23,207 nucleotides of DNA from contig JAURQA010000145.1 of assembly GCA_030836345.1 (NCBI GenBank), positions 1 to 23,207 on the forward strand, given 5' to 3'. The position numbers and the translations under genes are program-made. The stretch is from Bacteroidota bacterium (GTDB lineage Bacteria > Bacteroidota > Bacteroidia > NS11-12g > UBA955). Each line of letters opens with the position of its first letter. Position 1 is the first letter of the stretch. The notes beneath the pieces were generated by a model. It was not told the DNA's origin. It did not search any database and worked only from the letters and a program-made list of their open reading frames with translations. Positions 8,802-16,419 of this stretch are shown in pieces.

Positions 8802-9806
8802 GTGCCAAAAATCCTTCGCAACATAACAGTTTGTATACTTTTACTATTTTTGGGTTCTTGTAAACCTAATGGTGAGAAAAAAAGCAATGCTGTTAGTGCT
8901 GGAAGTAAACTAATTATATGTTGCGAAGGAAATTTTGGTTGGGGAAATTCAGATTTTGATATTTATAATCTAAGAGATAATGAGCTCAACTTAAAGGTGT
9001 ATAAGGCATTGAACAATGCTTCGCTAGGCGACGTTTTGCAATCTGCCAGTATATGGAATGGATATCTCTACTTGGTAGTAAATAATTCTGGAAAAATTGT
9101 AGCTCTTGATACCGTTAATTATATTAAGCAAGACGTTATTTTTGGGTTTAATTCGCCGAGGTATATGCAGGCTATAACGAACCAAAAAGCATTGGTAACA
9201 GATTTATATGCCAATAAAATATACCTTATTGATCGGACGGAGGGTATAGAACAAACTTTCCCGGTAAAAGGGTTTTGTGAGGGCATGGCTGCATCCGATG
9301 ATGAGATTGCCATTGCATGTACAAAAGGTACCGTTTACTTTTTTAACAAGAGCCGGATGCATCTTAGCGATTCGGTTGAGTTAGAAAAAGGCAGTAAGAA
9401 GGTAATTCATATAGGCAACTCATTTTATACTATGTGCTCGAAAGGGTCAAAAAGTATAATGTACGAAATTCAGAATAAGCAAGCCACTGTTACATGGGAT
9501 ACTTCTATCCATGAAAATCAATATGTAAGTTTTGCATTTAACAAGATTAAAAATGAGTGGCTTTTTATGCAGAGCAATAAGCTCTATAGCATGAGTCGAA
9601 ATTTTAAGAACCTGAAGGTTGAATACTCAAATCCCTCAGCTAATTTCTATTCCATTAGCGTGAATCCTACGAATGGTGAAGTTTATATATCAAATGCCAA
9701 AGATTATGTGAGCGCGGGTGAAATCATTCGGCTATCTTCGGAATATCAATTTATGCACTCGGCTGCAACAGGAATTATTCCTGGATTTACTCTTTTGATT
9801 GAATAA
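8802..9806 (+). CDS. btuG: BtuG-like beta-propeller lipoprotein
   Basis: This is a 334-residue predicted lipoprotein with signal peptide and lipobox LFLGSC (lipidated Cys20). The mature part resembles the YncE/DUF5074 propeller family to which the Bacteroides cobalamin-capture protein BtuG belongs. Seen in order are GNFGWGNSDFDIYN, LGDVLQSASIWNGYLYLVVN, SGKIVALD, SPRYMQAITNQKALVTDLY and repeated blade-like segments to the end. In Bacteroides, BtuG sits on BtuB and binds B12 extremely tightly; the same job here is inferred from fold and operon. There is no obvious surface-export signal after Cys20 (KPNGEKK). The only available start is GTG at 8802, directly after the upstream TAA and in the same frame. 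A strong terminator follows. Identity as BtuG rather than another propeller lipoprotein is likely but unproved. Confidence 0.75.
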   Translation: MPKILRNITVCILLLFLGSCKPNGEKKSNAVSAGSKLIICCEGNFGWGNSDFDIYNLRDNELNLKVYKALNNASLGDVLQSASIWNGYLYLVVNNSGKIVALDTVNYIKQDVIFGFNSPRYMQAITNQKALVTDLYANKIYLIDRTEGIEQTFPVKGFCEGMAASDDEIAIACTKGTVYFFNKSRMHLSDSVELEKGSKKVIHIGNSFYTMCSKGSKSIMYEIQNKQATVTWDTSIHENQYVSFAFNKIKNEWLFMQSNKLYSMSRNFKNLKVEYSNPSANFYSISVNPTNGEVYISNAKDYVSAGEIIRLSSEYQFMHSAATGIIPGFTLLIE

Positions 9807-9818
9807 AGACTAAATGAT

Positions 9819-9848
9819 AAAGCTCTGCCTTTCGGCAGAGCTTTTTTA
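9819..9848 (+). terminator. Rho-independent terminator, possibly bidirectional
   Basis: The perfect stem AGCTCTGCC (9821-9829) and GGCAGAGCT (9834-9842) has a TTTC loop and a T run through 9847. It ends the cobalamin operon on the plus strand. The flanking A and T bases extend the stem, and on the other strand it could also stop recA transcription, although the T run there is poor. Confidence 0.92.
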
Positions 9849-9876
9849 TCAAAACCTCAAAAAAAACATTGAGTTC

Positions 9877-10914
9877 TTATTTACTCTCCGCGGCTTCTCC
9901 AGAGCCCGGTTCCATATCAACTGCCTCTGCGCCTATTCCTTTTACTTTCGATTCAATATCGGCTAACATTTCGGGATTATCCTCTAACAAACTTTTTAAA
10001 GCATCTCTTCCTTGACCTAATTTGGTCCCGTCATAACTGTACCAGCTTCCACTCTTTTTAACAATATCTGCATCTACAGCAATATCTAAAACTTCACCCA
10101 CACGGCTAATTCCTTTGCCATACATAATATCAAACTCGACTACCCTAAACGGTGGAGCCACTTTATTCTTAGCTACTTTAACTCTTGTTCTATTTCCTAG
10201 AACTTCATCATTCCCTTTAATTTGACCAATTCTCCGAATATCTAAACGTACCGATGCATAAAACTTAAGTGCATTACCTCCAGTTGTTGTCTCGGGGTTA
10301 CCAAACATGACCCCAATTTTTTCTCTCAATTGATTAATGAAGATACATACACAACCTGTTTTATTAATTGAGCCAGTTAATTTACGTAAGGCTTGACTCA
10401 TGAGTCTTGCATGTAAACCCATTTTGCTATCTCCCATATCCCCTTCTAATTCAGCTCTAGGAACTAAGGCTGCTACCGAATCTATTACCATTACATCAAT
10501 CGCGCCACTACGAATTAAATTATCTGCTATTTCCAATGCTTGTTCCCCATCGTCCGGCTGAGATATTAGTAAATTGGATGTATCTATTCCAAGTTTTTCA
10601 GCATAAAATTTATCAAAGGCATGTTCTGCATCTACAAAAGCACAAACCCCTCCAGATTTTTGAGCCTCGGCTATCGTATGCAGGGCAATGGTTGTTTTAC
10701 CACTGCTCTCTGGACCATAAATTTCTACAACTCTTCCCTTTGGAAAACCGCCAACGCCTAAGGCTAAATCTAATCCAAATGAACCCGTGGGTACAACCTC
10801 AATGTCTGCCGCTACATTGGCATCCATTTTCATTACAACGCCTTTACCGTAACTCTTCTCTAAACGTTCAATGGTTTGTTTTAATGCTTTTGCTTTTTGA
10901 TCTTGTTCACTCAT
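9877..10914 (-). CDS. recA: Recombinase RecA
   Basis: RecA forms ATP-dependent filaments on single-stranded DNA for strand exchange and SOS induction. The protein is 345 residues. The Walker A motif GPESSGKT is at about 67-74, followed by FVDAEHAFD, the Walker B region [22 protein letters not shown], and [27 protein letters not shown] covering loop L2. It ends in an acidic tail. I chose the ATG at 10914 (MSEQDQ). A longer reading to 10950 (MYHQNK) would begin inside the predicted promoter box and lacks similarity to RecA. It is divergent from radC. No LexA-like operator is recognisable in the gap. Confidence 0.98.
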   Translation of the reverse strand: MSEQDQKAKALKQTIERLEKSYGKGVVMKMDANVAADIEVVPTGSFGLDLALGVGGFPKGRVVEIYGPESSGKTTIALHTIAEAQKSGGVCAFVDAEHAFDKFYAEKLGIDTSNLLISQPDDGEQALEIADNLIRSGAIDVMVIDSVAALVPRAELEGDMGDSKMGLHARLMSQALRKLTGSINKTGCVCIFINQLREKIGVMFGNPETTTGGNALKFYASVRLDIRRIGQIKGNDEVLGNRTRVKVAKNKVAPPFRVVEFDIMYGKGISRVGEVLDIAVDADIVKKSGSWYSYDGTKLGQGRDALKSLLEDNPEMLADIESKVKGIGAEAVDMEPGSGEAAESK

Positions 10915-10947
10915 TGTTTTGTTTCTTATATTTTTGTTTTGATGGTA

Positions 10948-10980
10948 CAAATATATACTAAATGATTAATATGTTAACAA
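10948..10980 (-). promoter_or_regulatory. Putative recA promoter
   Basis: On the minus strand, TATATTTG at 10955-10948 fits TAnnTTTG, and TTG at 10980-10978 lies 22 bases upstream as a possible -33 element. The implied transcript would begin near 10942, giving a leader of about 28 bases before the ATG at 10914. This supports the shorter RecA start. Confidence 0.55.
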
Positions 10981-11017
10981 TATTTTGATAATATTACTAA
11001 CAACAATTATTTTTGAA

Positions 11018-11025
11018 TACCTTTG
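11018..11025 (+). promoter_or_regulatory. Putative -7 promoter box of radC
   Basis: TACCTTTG matches TAnnTTTG and lies nine bases before the radC ATG at 11035. The leader would be only a few bases long. No convincing -33 TTG is found at the usual distance. Confidence 0.45.
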
Positions 11026-11034
11026 TGATGATTT

Positions 11035-11760
11035 ATGAAGAGTAATAGCATTAAGATGTGGAAGAATGATGAACGGCCAAGGGAAAAAATGATTGACTAC
11101 GGCAAGAATGCACTATCTCTAGCAGAATTATTGGCTATTCTTATTGGTACAGGTGTTAATATTAGAAATAAATCCAATGAACATTACAGCAAATCTGCCG
11201 TTGATTTAGGCAAAGAAATTCTTGCTTTAGGCAATGGAAGAATTGATAAAATTAGTAGGCTTAGCATTGAAGAACTACAACAAATTAATGGCATTGGCCC
11301 AGCAAAAGCAATTAGTATAACTGCTGCGCTTGAACTCGGACAACGCCGGTATAAAGCAGGAACAAAACAAGTTATAAAAAAAATAGCAAGCAGTAAGGAC
11401 GCCTATGAAGTCTTACGAAACCATGTGGAAGATTTACAAATTGAGCAATTCTGGGTGCTTTTTTTAAGCAGGAGTAACTGTGTCATCCGAACTGAGCTTA
11501 TTAGTCAAGGGGGTTTAACGGCCACATTGGTTGACCCTGGCCCTTTATTTAAGAAGGCCATTCTAAATAATGCAAGTGCCATAATCCTATGCCACAATCA
11601 TCCAAGTGGAAACTTAAATCCAAGTAATGCAGATTTAAAACTAACTCAAAAAATAGTAAATGCTGGGAACCTTTTAGATATTGATGTTTTGGATCATCTT
11701 ATTATTACGAGTACTTATTATACCAGTTTAAATGATCAAGGTAAAATGAAACTTAGTTAA
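11035..11760 (+). CDS. radC: RadC family protein (JAB/MPN metalloprotease-like)
   Basis: This 241-residue protein belongs to the RadC/UPF0758 family. A helix-hairpin-helix region at about residues 76-100 contains LQQINGIGPAKAISITAALELG. The C-terminal JAB/MPN domain has the metal-binding pattern HNHPSGNLNPSNAD (H187, H189, D200), preceded by the conserved ISQGGLTATLVDPG. The family was named for a supposed repair role in E. coli that was later questioned; its function remains unsettled, with DNA metabolism or natural transformation suggested in some species. All residues expected for metal binding are present. It is divergent from recA, and its stop region overlaps the tsaE stop region by eight bases on the opposite strand. 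Confidence 0.93.
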   Translation: MKSNSIKMWKNDERPREKMIDYGKNALSLAELLAILIGTGVNIRNKSNEHYSKSAVDLGKEILALGNGRIDKISRLSIEELQQINGIGPAKAISITAALELGQRRYKAGTKQVIKKIASSKDAYEVLRNHVEDLQIEQFWVLFLSRSNCVIRTELISQGGLTATLVDPGPLFKKAILNNASAIILCHNHPSGNLNPSNADLKLTQKIVNAGNLLDIDVLDHLIITSTYYTSLNDQGKMKLS

Positions 11761-12166
11761 TATGACTTATCTCATAAGACCTTACACCTATGCCATGATT
11801 AATTTTCACATGTACATATGGTTTTGGAATATATGGTAGTCCTACCTCGGGCCATTCTATAATAAATAGTCCCGGCATGTTAAAGTATTCCATAATTCCA
11901 GCATCGTATAATTCTTCTACTAATTTTACTCTGTACCAATCACTGTGGTAAATCATTCCTTTTTCTGTTTGATATTCATTGAGTAAACTAAATGTTGGAC
12001 TAGAAACTTCTGAAAAAGACCCCATATGACGAACTAAATCACGTATTAAGGTTGTTTTTCCAGTGCCTACCTCACCTGAAAAGAGTAGTACGCGTAAATC
12101 TGTTTCCAAAAGAAAATCTATGACTTTTTGAATTTCATTCTCTTTTAGTTCTTCAAATTGTTTCAT
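11753..12166 (-). CDS. tsaE: tRNA t6A synthesis ATPase TsaE
   Basis: TsaE is the ATPase partner of the TsaB-TsaD complex that makes N6-threonylcarbamoyladenosine at position 37 of tRNAs decoding ANN codons. In this 137-residue protein, Walker A GEVGTGKT is at about 31-38. It is followed by SSPTFSLLNEYQ and the conserved IYHSDWYR, then FIIEWPEVG. I place the start at 12166 (MKQFEEL), where ATGA overlaps the porX stop. The longer reading to 12193 adds nine residues encoded inside porX. The ATGA overlap suggests translational coupling to porX. At its 3' end it overlaps radC by eight bases. Confidence 0.95.
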   Translation of the reverse strand: MKQFEELKENEIQKVIDFLLETDLRVLLFSGEVGTGKTTLIRDLVRHMGSFSEVSSPTFSLLNEYQTEKGMIYHSDWYRVKLVEELYDAGIMEYFNMPGLFIIEWPEVGLPYIPKPYVHVKINHGIGVRSYEISHIN

Positions 12167-13719
12167 CGAGACTTTAATGCAACAAAAGGACACATCATTT
12201 CTTCCATGCTTACTCCTCCATGTTGAAAGGTGTTTTTATAATAATTCACGTAGTAATTATAGTTGTTCGGGTACGCAAAAAAGTCATGATTCTTGGCAAA
12301 TACAAATCCTGAACTAATGTGTTGTGTGGGCAAGGATAAATCTTTCGGGCTTTTTACTTCATATACGTCTTTGGCATCATAGGACATTTGCTTGGCAGTT
12401 TTATATCTGAGATTCGTAGTCATGTTTTTATCGCCCATAATCTTAATTGGATCTTTTACCTTAACTGAACCATGATCTGTAGTAATAATTACTTTTGCCC
12501 CTCTAGCTGCCATAATTTGCATGGCTTCCCAAAGTGGAGAATGCTCAAACCAACTCGCTGTTACGCTTCTGTAAGCCGCCTCATCATCGGCTAGTTCACG
12601 CACTATTTTTACATCTGTTCTAGCATGGCTAAAGGCATCCACAAAATTGTAAACGATAACATTTAAATCATTGGAAAACATATTTTGAACGGCTCCAAGC
12701 AAATCTTTTGCCTTATTCAAGTTGGTGATTTTAGTATAACTCGTTTTTGCGTCAATGCGCAAGCGTTTTAATAAATCCTCTAAAAAATCCTTTTCATAAA
12801 GATTCTTTCCACCTTCATCTTCATCATTACTCCACTTATCTGGAAATCGTTTCTCAATCTCTAAAGGCAATAAACCACTGAAAATAGAATTTCTACAATA
12901 TTGAGTGGTTGTAGGCAAGGTACTTAAATAAATTTCATCGCGATCTACCCTAAATTTTGTATTGATTAAAGGTTCTATAGCCTTCCATTGGTCGTACCTC
13001 AAATTATCCATTAAAATAAAAAATACGGGTGCATCTTCTTTTATGCTATTGAGAACATTTCTACGCATGAGATTATGACTCATTACTGGAGCAGTTTCTC
13101 CTGCTTCTGACAAGAAGCCTTGGTAGTTATCGCTGATAAATTTACCAAAAGTTCTGTTGGCGTCAATTTTTTGCGTTTCAAAAACTTCTTGCATTCCTGT
13201 TTGTTCTGCATCTTGCAGGCTCATCTCCCAGTATACAAGCTTCTTATATATATCGCCCCATTGAGCTAAGTTTAAATTATCGCTTAATGTCATGCCTATT
13301 TGCATGAATTCCCTTTGATAGCCTTGGGTTGTTTTTTCGCTAACAATTCTATTTTGATCTAAGTTCTTTTTTATGGATAATAGAATCTGTGCTGGATTCA
13401 CTGGCTTGATAAGATAATCTGCAATTTTGCTTCCAATGGCGTCTTCCATAATGTGCTCTTCCTCGTTTTTGGTAATCATGATTACGGGAAGATTCGGTAA
13501 CTTTTGCTTAATCTCTGAGAGCGCGTCTAGACCGCTACCTCCTGGCATATTCTCGTCTAAAAAAACAAGATCATATTGTTTCTGACCAATTTTTTGAACT
13601 GCTTCATTTCCATTGATGGCAGTATCGACTTGATAGCCTTTGTTTTCTAAGAAAAGAATATGTGGCTTGAGCAAATCAATTTCATCATCGGCCCAAAGTA
13701 TCTGCGGTTTATTATTCAT
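12163..13719 (-). CDS. porX: PorX, T9SS response regulator with PglZ phosphatase domain
   Basis: PorX is the response regulator of the PorX-PorY system, which controls T9SS gene expression and function in Porphyromonas and Flavobacterium relatives. In this 518-residue protein, the receiver domain (1-120) has the acidic pocket D11/D12, phosphoacceptor D55 (LVFLDENMPG), T83 and K105 (DYLIKPVNP). The C-terminal PglZ domain of the alkaline phosphatase superfamily has FILMDNLRYDQW (D238), the nucleophile threonines of STLPTTTQY (T270-T272), VDAFSHAR (D361, H365) and TTDHGSV (D415, H416). All expected metal and catalytic residues are present, so it should be active. There is no DNA-binding domain, as usual for PorX. 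The window also encodes two T9SS cargo proteins. It overlaps tsaE by four bases. Confidence 0.95.
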   Translation of the reverse strand: MNNKPQILWADDEIDLLKPHILFLENKGYQVDTAINGNEAVQKIGQKQYDLVFLDENMPGGSGLDALSEIKQKLPNLPVIMITKNEEEHIMEDAIGSKIADYLIKPVNPAQILLSIKKNLDQNRIVSEKTTQGYQREFMQIGMTLSDNLNLAQWGDIYKKLVYWEMSLQDAEQTGMQEVFETQKIDANRTFGKFISDNYQGFLSEAGETAPVMSHNLMRRNVLNSIKEDAPVFFILMDNLRYDQWKAIEPLINTKFRVDRDEIYLSTLPTTTQYCRNSIFSGLLPLEIEKRFPDKWSNDEDEGGKNLYEKDFLEDLLKRLRIDAKTSYTKITNLNKAKDLLGAVQNMFSNDLNVIVYNFVDAFSHARTDVKIVRELADDEAAYRSVTASWFEHSPLWEAMQIMAARGAKVIITTDHGSVKVKDPIKIMGDKNMTTNLRYKTAKQMSYDAKDVYEVKSPKDLSLPTQHISSGFVFAKNHDFFAYPNNYNYYVNYYKNTFQHGGVSMEEMMCPFVALKSR

Positions 13720-13733
13720 GAGTTTATAGAACG

Positions 13734-13741
13734 CAAATCTA
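13734..13741 (-). promoter_or_regulatory. Putative -7 promoter box of porX
   Basis: On the minus strand, TAGATTTG matches TAnnTTTG, 14 bases before the porX ATG. A clear -33 TTG is not seen at the usual distance. Confidence 0.45.
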
Positions 13742-13896
13742 CGTAGAATATTTTGGCATGATATGCTCTTATGACCAAGGGGGGTTTTTGTTAGCTAAAC
13801 TATACATTTAATGGATAATAAAATATCGCTTTACAATGTACTTTGATACGTTAGAACCTGTAAGTACAGCATATAAAAAGGACGAAATAAACATGC

Positions 13897-13904
13897 TACC
13901 TTTG
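13897..13904 (+). promoter_or_regulatory. Putative -7 promoter box, leaderless start likely
   Basis: TACCTTTG matches TAnnTTTG and ends only five bases before the ATG at 13910. Initiation at the usual distance would fall at or next to the start codon, giving a leaderless thiamine pyrophosphokinase mRNA. Confidence 0.5.
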
Positions 13905-13909
13905 TCACC

Positions 13910-14569
13910 ATGTCCTCGCACCATGTTGTTAAAGAGAAACAAGAACCTGCACTAATTATAGCTAATGGTGCTGAATGCGAGTGGGACCTGATGGGTCAAG
14001 TTCTAGAATGGAGTCCATTTATTATTGTACTGGACGGCGCCGTGAAACGAGTGTTGGAATTAGGCCTTCACTTTGACGCAGTACTTGGAGATTTTGATAG
14101 TTTCTCTGATTTGAATTCCTTAAAATTTGCGAGGCCTGAACTGGAAATTATTCATGCTCCTGATCAGTCTAAAACAGATTTGGAAAAGGCTATGGATTTT
14201 TTAATAGCAAAGGAATTCCCAGCAGTTAATATTCTTTGGGCTACAGGAAAACGCACAGATCATACGTTTAATAATATTATAAGTATGACTAAGTTTACCC
14301 CAAAAATTACATGGAAACTTATTGATAATTATGGATTAATCTATCCAGCACCTTTGAAATATAAAAAATTCTTTAATCAGGGGGCTATTATCAGCTTATT
14401 CGGGATTCCTGAGGCTCTTGAGATAAACTCTAAAAATTTAAAATATCCTTTGCATCAGATGGACTTGAGATTGCCGTCTAGTGGAAGTAGCAATGAAGCT
14501 GCTGAAGATGGCATTGTTGAACTCAGCTACCGTTCGGGTTGTTTAATAATAATGGAGAGTAAAGATTAG
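13910..14569 (+). CDS. Thiamine pyrophosphokinase
   Basis: This enzyme transfers pyrophosphate from ATP to thiamine, giving thiamine diphosphate, the active cofactor. In this 219-residue protein the family motifs appear in order: LDGAVKRVLELG, AVLGDFDS (GDFDS at 60-64), APDQSKTDLEKAMDF (from about D85), ATGKRTDHTFNNI (113-122) and the C-terminal LPSSGSSNEA (about 189-197), which lines the thiamine site. The lengths of the alpha/beta and beta-sandwich domains are normal. The start lies five bases after a TAnnTTTG box. Its stop overlaps the stop of the opposing gene (TTAG at 14566-14569). No TPP riboswitch is visible upstream. Confidence 0.9.
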   Translation: MSSHHVVKEKQEPALIIANGAECEWDLMGQVLEWSPFIIVLDGAVKRVLELGLHFDAVLGDFDSFSDLNSLKFARPELEIIHAPDQSKTDLEKAMDFLIAKEFPAVNILWATGKRTDHTFNNIISMTKFTPKITWKLIDNYGLIYPAPLKYKKFFNQGAIISLFGIPEALEINSKNLKYPLHQMDLRLPSSGSSNEAAEDGIVELSYRSGCLIIMESKD

Positions 14570-15576
14570 TTTACAGAAAATTCAACGATTTGTTTAATTT
14601 TATCTCTGCTTATTAATTGAATAATATAGGTGCCTTTGGAGAGCCGATCTTGCAACTCTTCGTCTTCTGGGAACCATAGCACTTGAGGTGCACTGCCTTG
14701 CATTTTTGCCTCTATCTGTATTTCATCTTTTAAGGTATATACTTCATCGCTACTCATCATTTTACCGTTGAGTTCTGTTGTGCTAAGCACAGCACCTGAT
14801 TCACTTATAACTCTAATGATAATCTCTTCTTTTATGGGTTTAATAATGAGTGGATTTTCTAAAATATCAAAGCTAAACCGAAGCCTCTTTATCTTTTTAC
14901 TTTTTACACTTGTATTAAAAATACCATCTTCCGTAGCACCTCCTTTAACCATAAAATTACTTAATTGAGGAACGGCTCCTTTTTCAAATCTATCTTTTAG
15001 TTCGTTGTTCTCTAATCTTAAGTTATCGTATTGACCTTGAATTTCTGTGGAATGATCGGTTGCGTATTTTTCTCTACTGACTTGTAGTTCTTCTATCTCT
15101 GATGTTAGAGCAACTATTTCTTTTTGTTTTGATTCAACCAACGTTTTGTAGGTATCAATAGCCTCTAGATCGCTTGACGATAGGGGCTTATTGCCTGAGC
15201 TAGCCATTAACTCATTGACTGGTTTAGAGGCTTCTCTCAACTGCTTTTGCAATGATTTAATCTGTTTCATGAGTCCCAAGGTTTCTTTATTGGGATCAAT
15301 GGTGTTGGTTCTAATGATGGTCTTAGGTGAACGCGCTTCTAACTCAGCAATAGCAGCTACCATCTCTTTATTATCATTTTGTAAAAGAGCCATATGTTCC
15401 AATGAGAACTCTAGGTCTGCAATGACTTTATTGACTGAATCTTTAAAATTACGGATGGATAATCGACTCATCGCACTTTTGTCTGTCTCACGTTTTCTAT
15501 AATACTGGTATGCATTGATTCCCAAGGATACCAATAGCACCAACCAAACGAGAACTAAAATGGACTTCTTTTTCAT
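14566..15576 (-). CDS. Membrane-anchored coiled-coil protein, unknown function
   Basis: I do not recognise this 336-residue protein. It has a single N-terminal membrane segment (about residues 5-22, with KKK before it). A long alpha-helical, probably coiled-coil part follows at roughly 45-200, rich in Leu, Glu, Lys and Gln heptads (for example MKQIKSLQKQLREA and ESKQKEIVALTSEIEELQ). The C-terminal beta-rich domain at about 215-336 contains IKRLRFSFDILENPL and ends in GTYIIQLISRDKIKQIVEF. The topology suggests a periplasmic, inner-membrane-anchored scaffold or spacer. It has its own likely promoter and appears monocistronic. The stop overlaps that of the thiamine pyrophosphokinase by four bases in convergent orientation. 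Confidence 0.85.
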   Translation of the reverse strand: MKKKSILVLVWLVLLVSLGINAYQYYRKRETDKSAMSRLSIRNFKDSVNKVIADLEFSLEHMALLQNDNKEMVAAIAELEARSPKTIIRTNTIDPNKETLGLMKQIKSLQKQLREASKPVNELMASSGNKPLSSSDLEAIDTYKTLVESKQKEIVALTSEIEELQVSREKYATDHSTEIQGQYDNLRLENNELKDRFEKGAVPQLSNFMVKGGATEDGIFNTSVKSKKIKRLRFSFDILENPLIIKPIKEEIIIRVISESGAVLSTTELNGKMMSSDEVYTLKDEIQIEAKMQGSAPQVLWFPEDEELQDRLSKGTYIIQLISRDKIKQIVEFSVN

Positions 15577-15597
15577 TAAGGGATTTGTTTTGTTTTA

Positions 15598-15605
15598 CAA
15601 AAGTA
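15598..15605 (-). promoter_or_regulatory. Putative -7 promoter box of coiled-coil gene
   Basis: On the minus strand, TACTTTTG matches TAnnTTTG, 21 bases upstream of the ATG at 15576. No clear -33 TTG is seen. Confidence 0.45.
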
Positions 15606-15654
15606 GAGAAACTGCAGGGGTAACGAAAAAATAATATCCCCAACTATTTTGGAC

Positions 15655-16419
15655 TTACATTTTAAGGCTCATTCTAATTTTAAAGAGTATTCGCCGCAAT
15701 AGAATATACCCATGAGCCAATATATTAGGCCATCTCCCATAGTGCTCTCTTAGTACCTTATACCTTTCTTTCCAGGCTTCGTTCGTATTCTGATAGCTGC
15801 TACCCCCTGTTTCAAAACGGCTTAGAATGTAGTTACAGCAGATACTACTCGGCGAGTTTTTTAGTATCGTAATAACCCAATCAATATCTGAGGCCAACCG
15901 ATACTCTGTATTATATTTAGAAGCCTCTTTTTTCTTTACCACAAAACTCTGATGGCAAACATTCATCCCAAATCTAAAACTGTTGGGGACTAACCTTTTG
16001 GGAAGGCGCTGTGGCTTTAATTGACTAATTAGGCCTATTTCTACACCCTTTTGATCAATAAACATAGTATCTGAGAAGTATATATCTTTCCCAGATTCTA
16101 AGTCTTGCAATAGGAGGTGAGCGGTATTTAAATCAAATATGGCGTCCCCTGAATTCATAAACCATAGGTATTCTCCCGAGGCTATTTCCATGCCCTTATT
16201 CATGGCATCATAAATTCCATTATCGGGCTCTGATATCAATACATCAACATTTGATTTATTTTTTTTTATCCAATCTTTAGAAGAGTCTGAACTATCCCCA
16301 TCCACAATAATCCACTCTATATCGCTTCTAGAGGTTTGGTTAATTACTGATTCTGCAGTTCTAATTAGACCCGAATAATTATTGTAATTAATGGTAATAA
16401 CAGTCAGTTTTTTAGGCAT
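15655..16419 (-). CDS. Glycosyltransferase family 2 protein
   Basis: This is a 254-residue GT-A fold transferase that moves a nucleotide-activated sugar to an acceptor at the cytoplasmic side. The N-terminus is typical (KLTVITINYNNYSGLIRTAESVINQTS), followed by IIVDGDSSD (38-45), ISEPDNGIYDAMNKG (62-76) and the metal-binding DXD-like region YLWFMNSGDAIFD (about 84-96). LASDIDWVI, further on, is in the usual place of the catalytic acid. No transmembrane segment is present. The start overlaps the upstream YfhO-family stop by eight bases (ATGCCTAA), so the two are translationally linked and probably work in one pathway for a surface glycan or lipid-linked sugar. Donor and acceptor are unknown. 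Confidence 0.9.
   Translation of the reverse strand: MPKKLTVITINYNNYSGLIRTAESVINQTSRSDIEWIIVDGDSSDSSKDWIKKNKSNVDVLISEPDNGIYDAMNKGMEIASGEYLWFMNSGDAIFDLNTAHLLLQDLESGKDIYFSDTMFIDQKGVEIGLISQLKPQRLPKRLVPNSFRFGMNVCHQSFVVKKKEASKYNTEYRLASDIDWVITILKNSPSSICCNYILSRFETGGSSYQNTNEAWKERYKVLREHYGRWPNILAHGYILLRRILFKIRMSLKM

Noticed and set aside
10915..10950. N-terminal extension of RecA (MYHQNK...)
   Set aside because: Its start lies inside the TATATTTG promoter box, and the added residues do not resemble RecA; MSEQDQ at 10914 fits.
10536..10961. 141-residue open frame opposite recA
   Set aside because: It is the reverse frame of the conserved RecA coding region, with low-complexity His/Leu-rich sequence and no start signal.
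15191..15502. 103-residue plus-strand frame inside the coiled-coil gene
   Set aside because: It is a reverse-frame shadow with no start signal; the minus-strand protein has clear membrane and heptad patterns.
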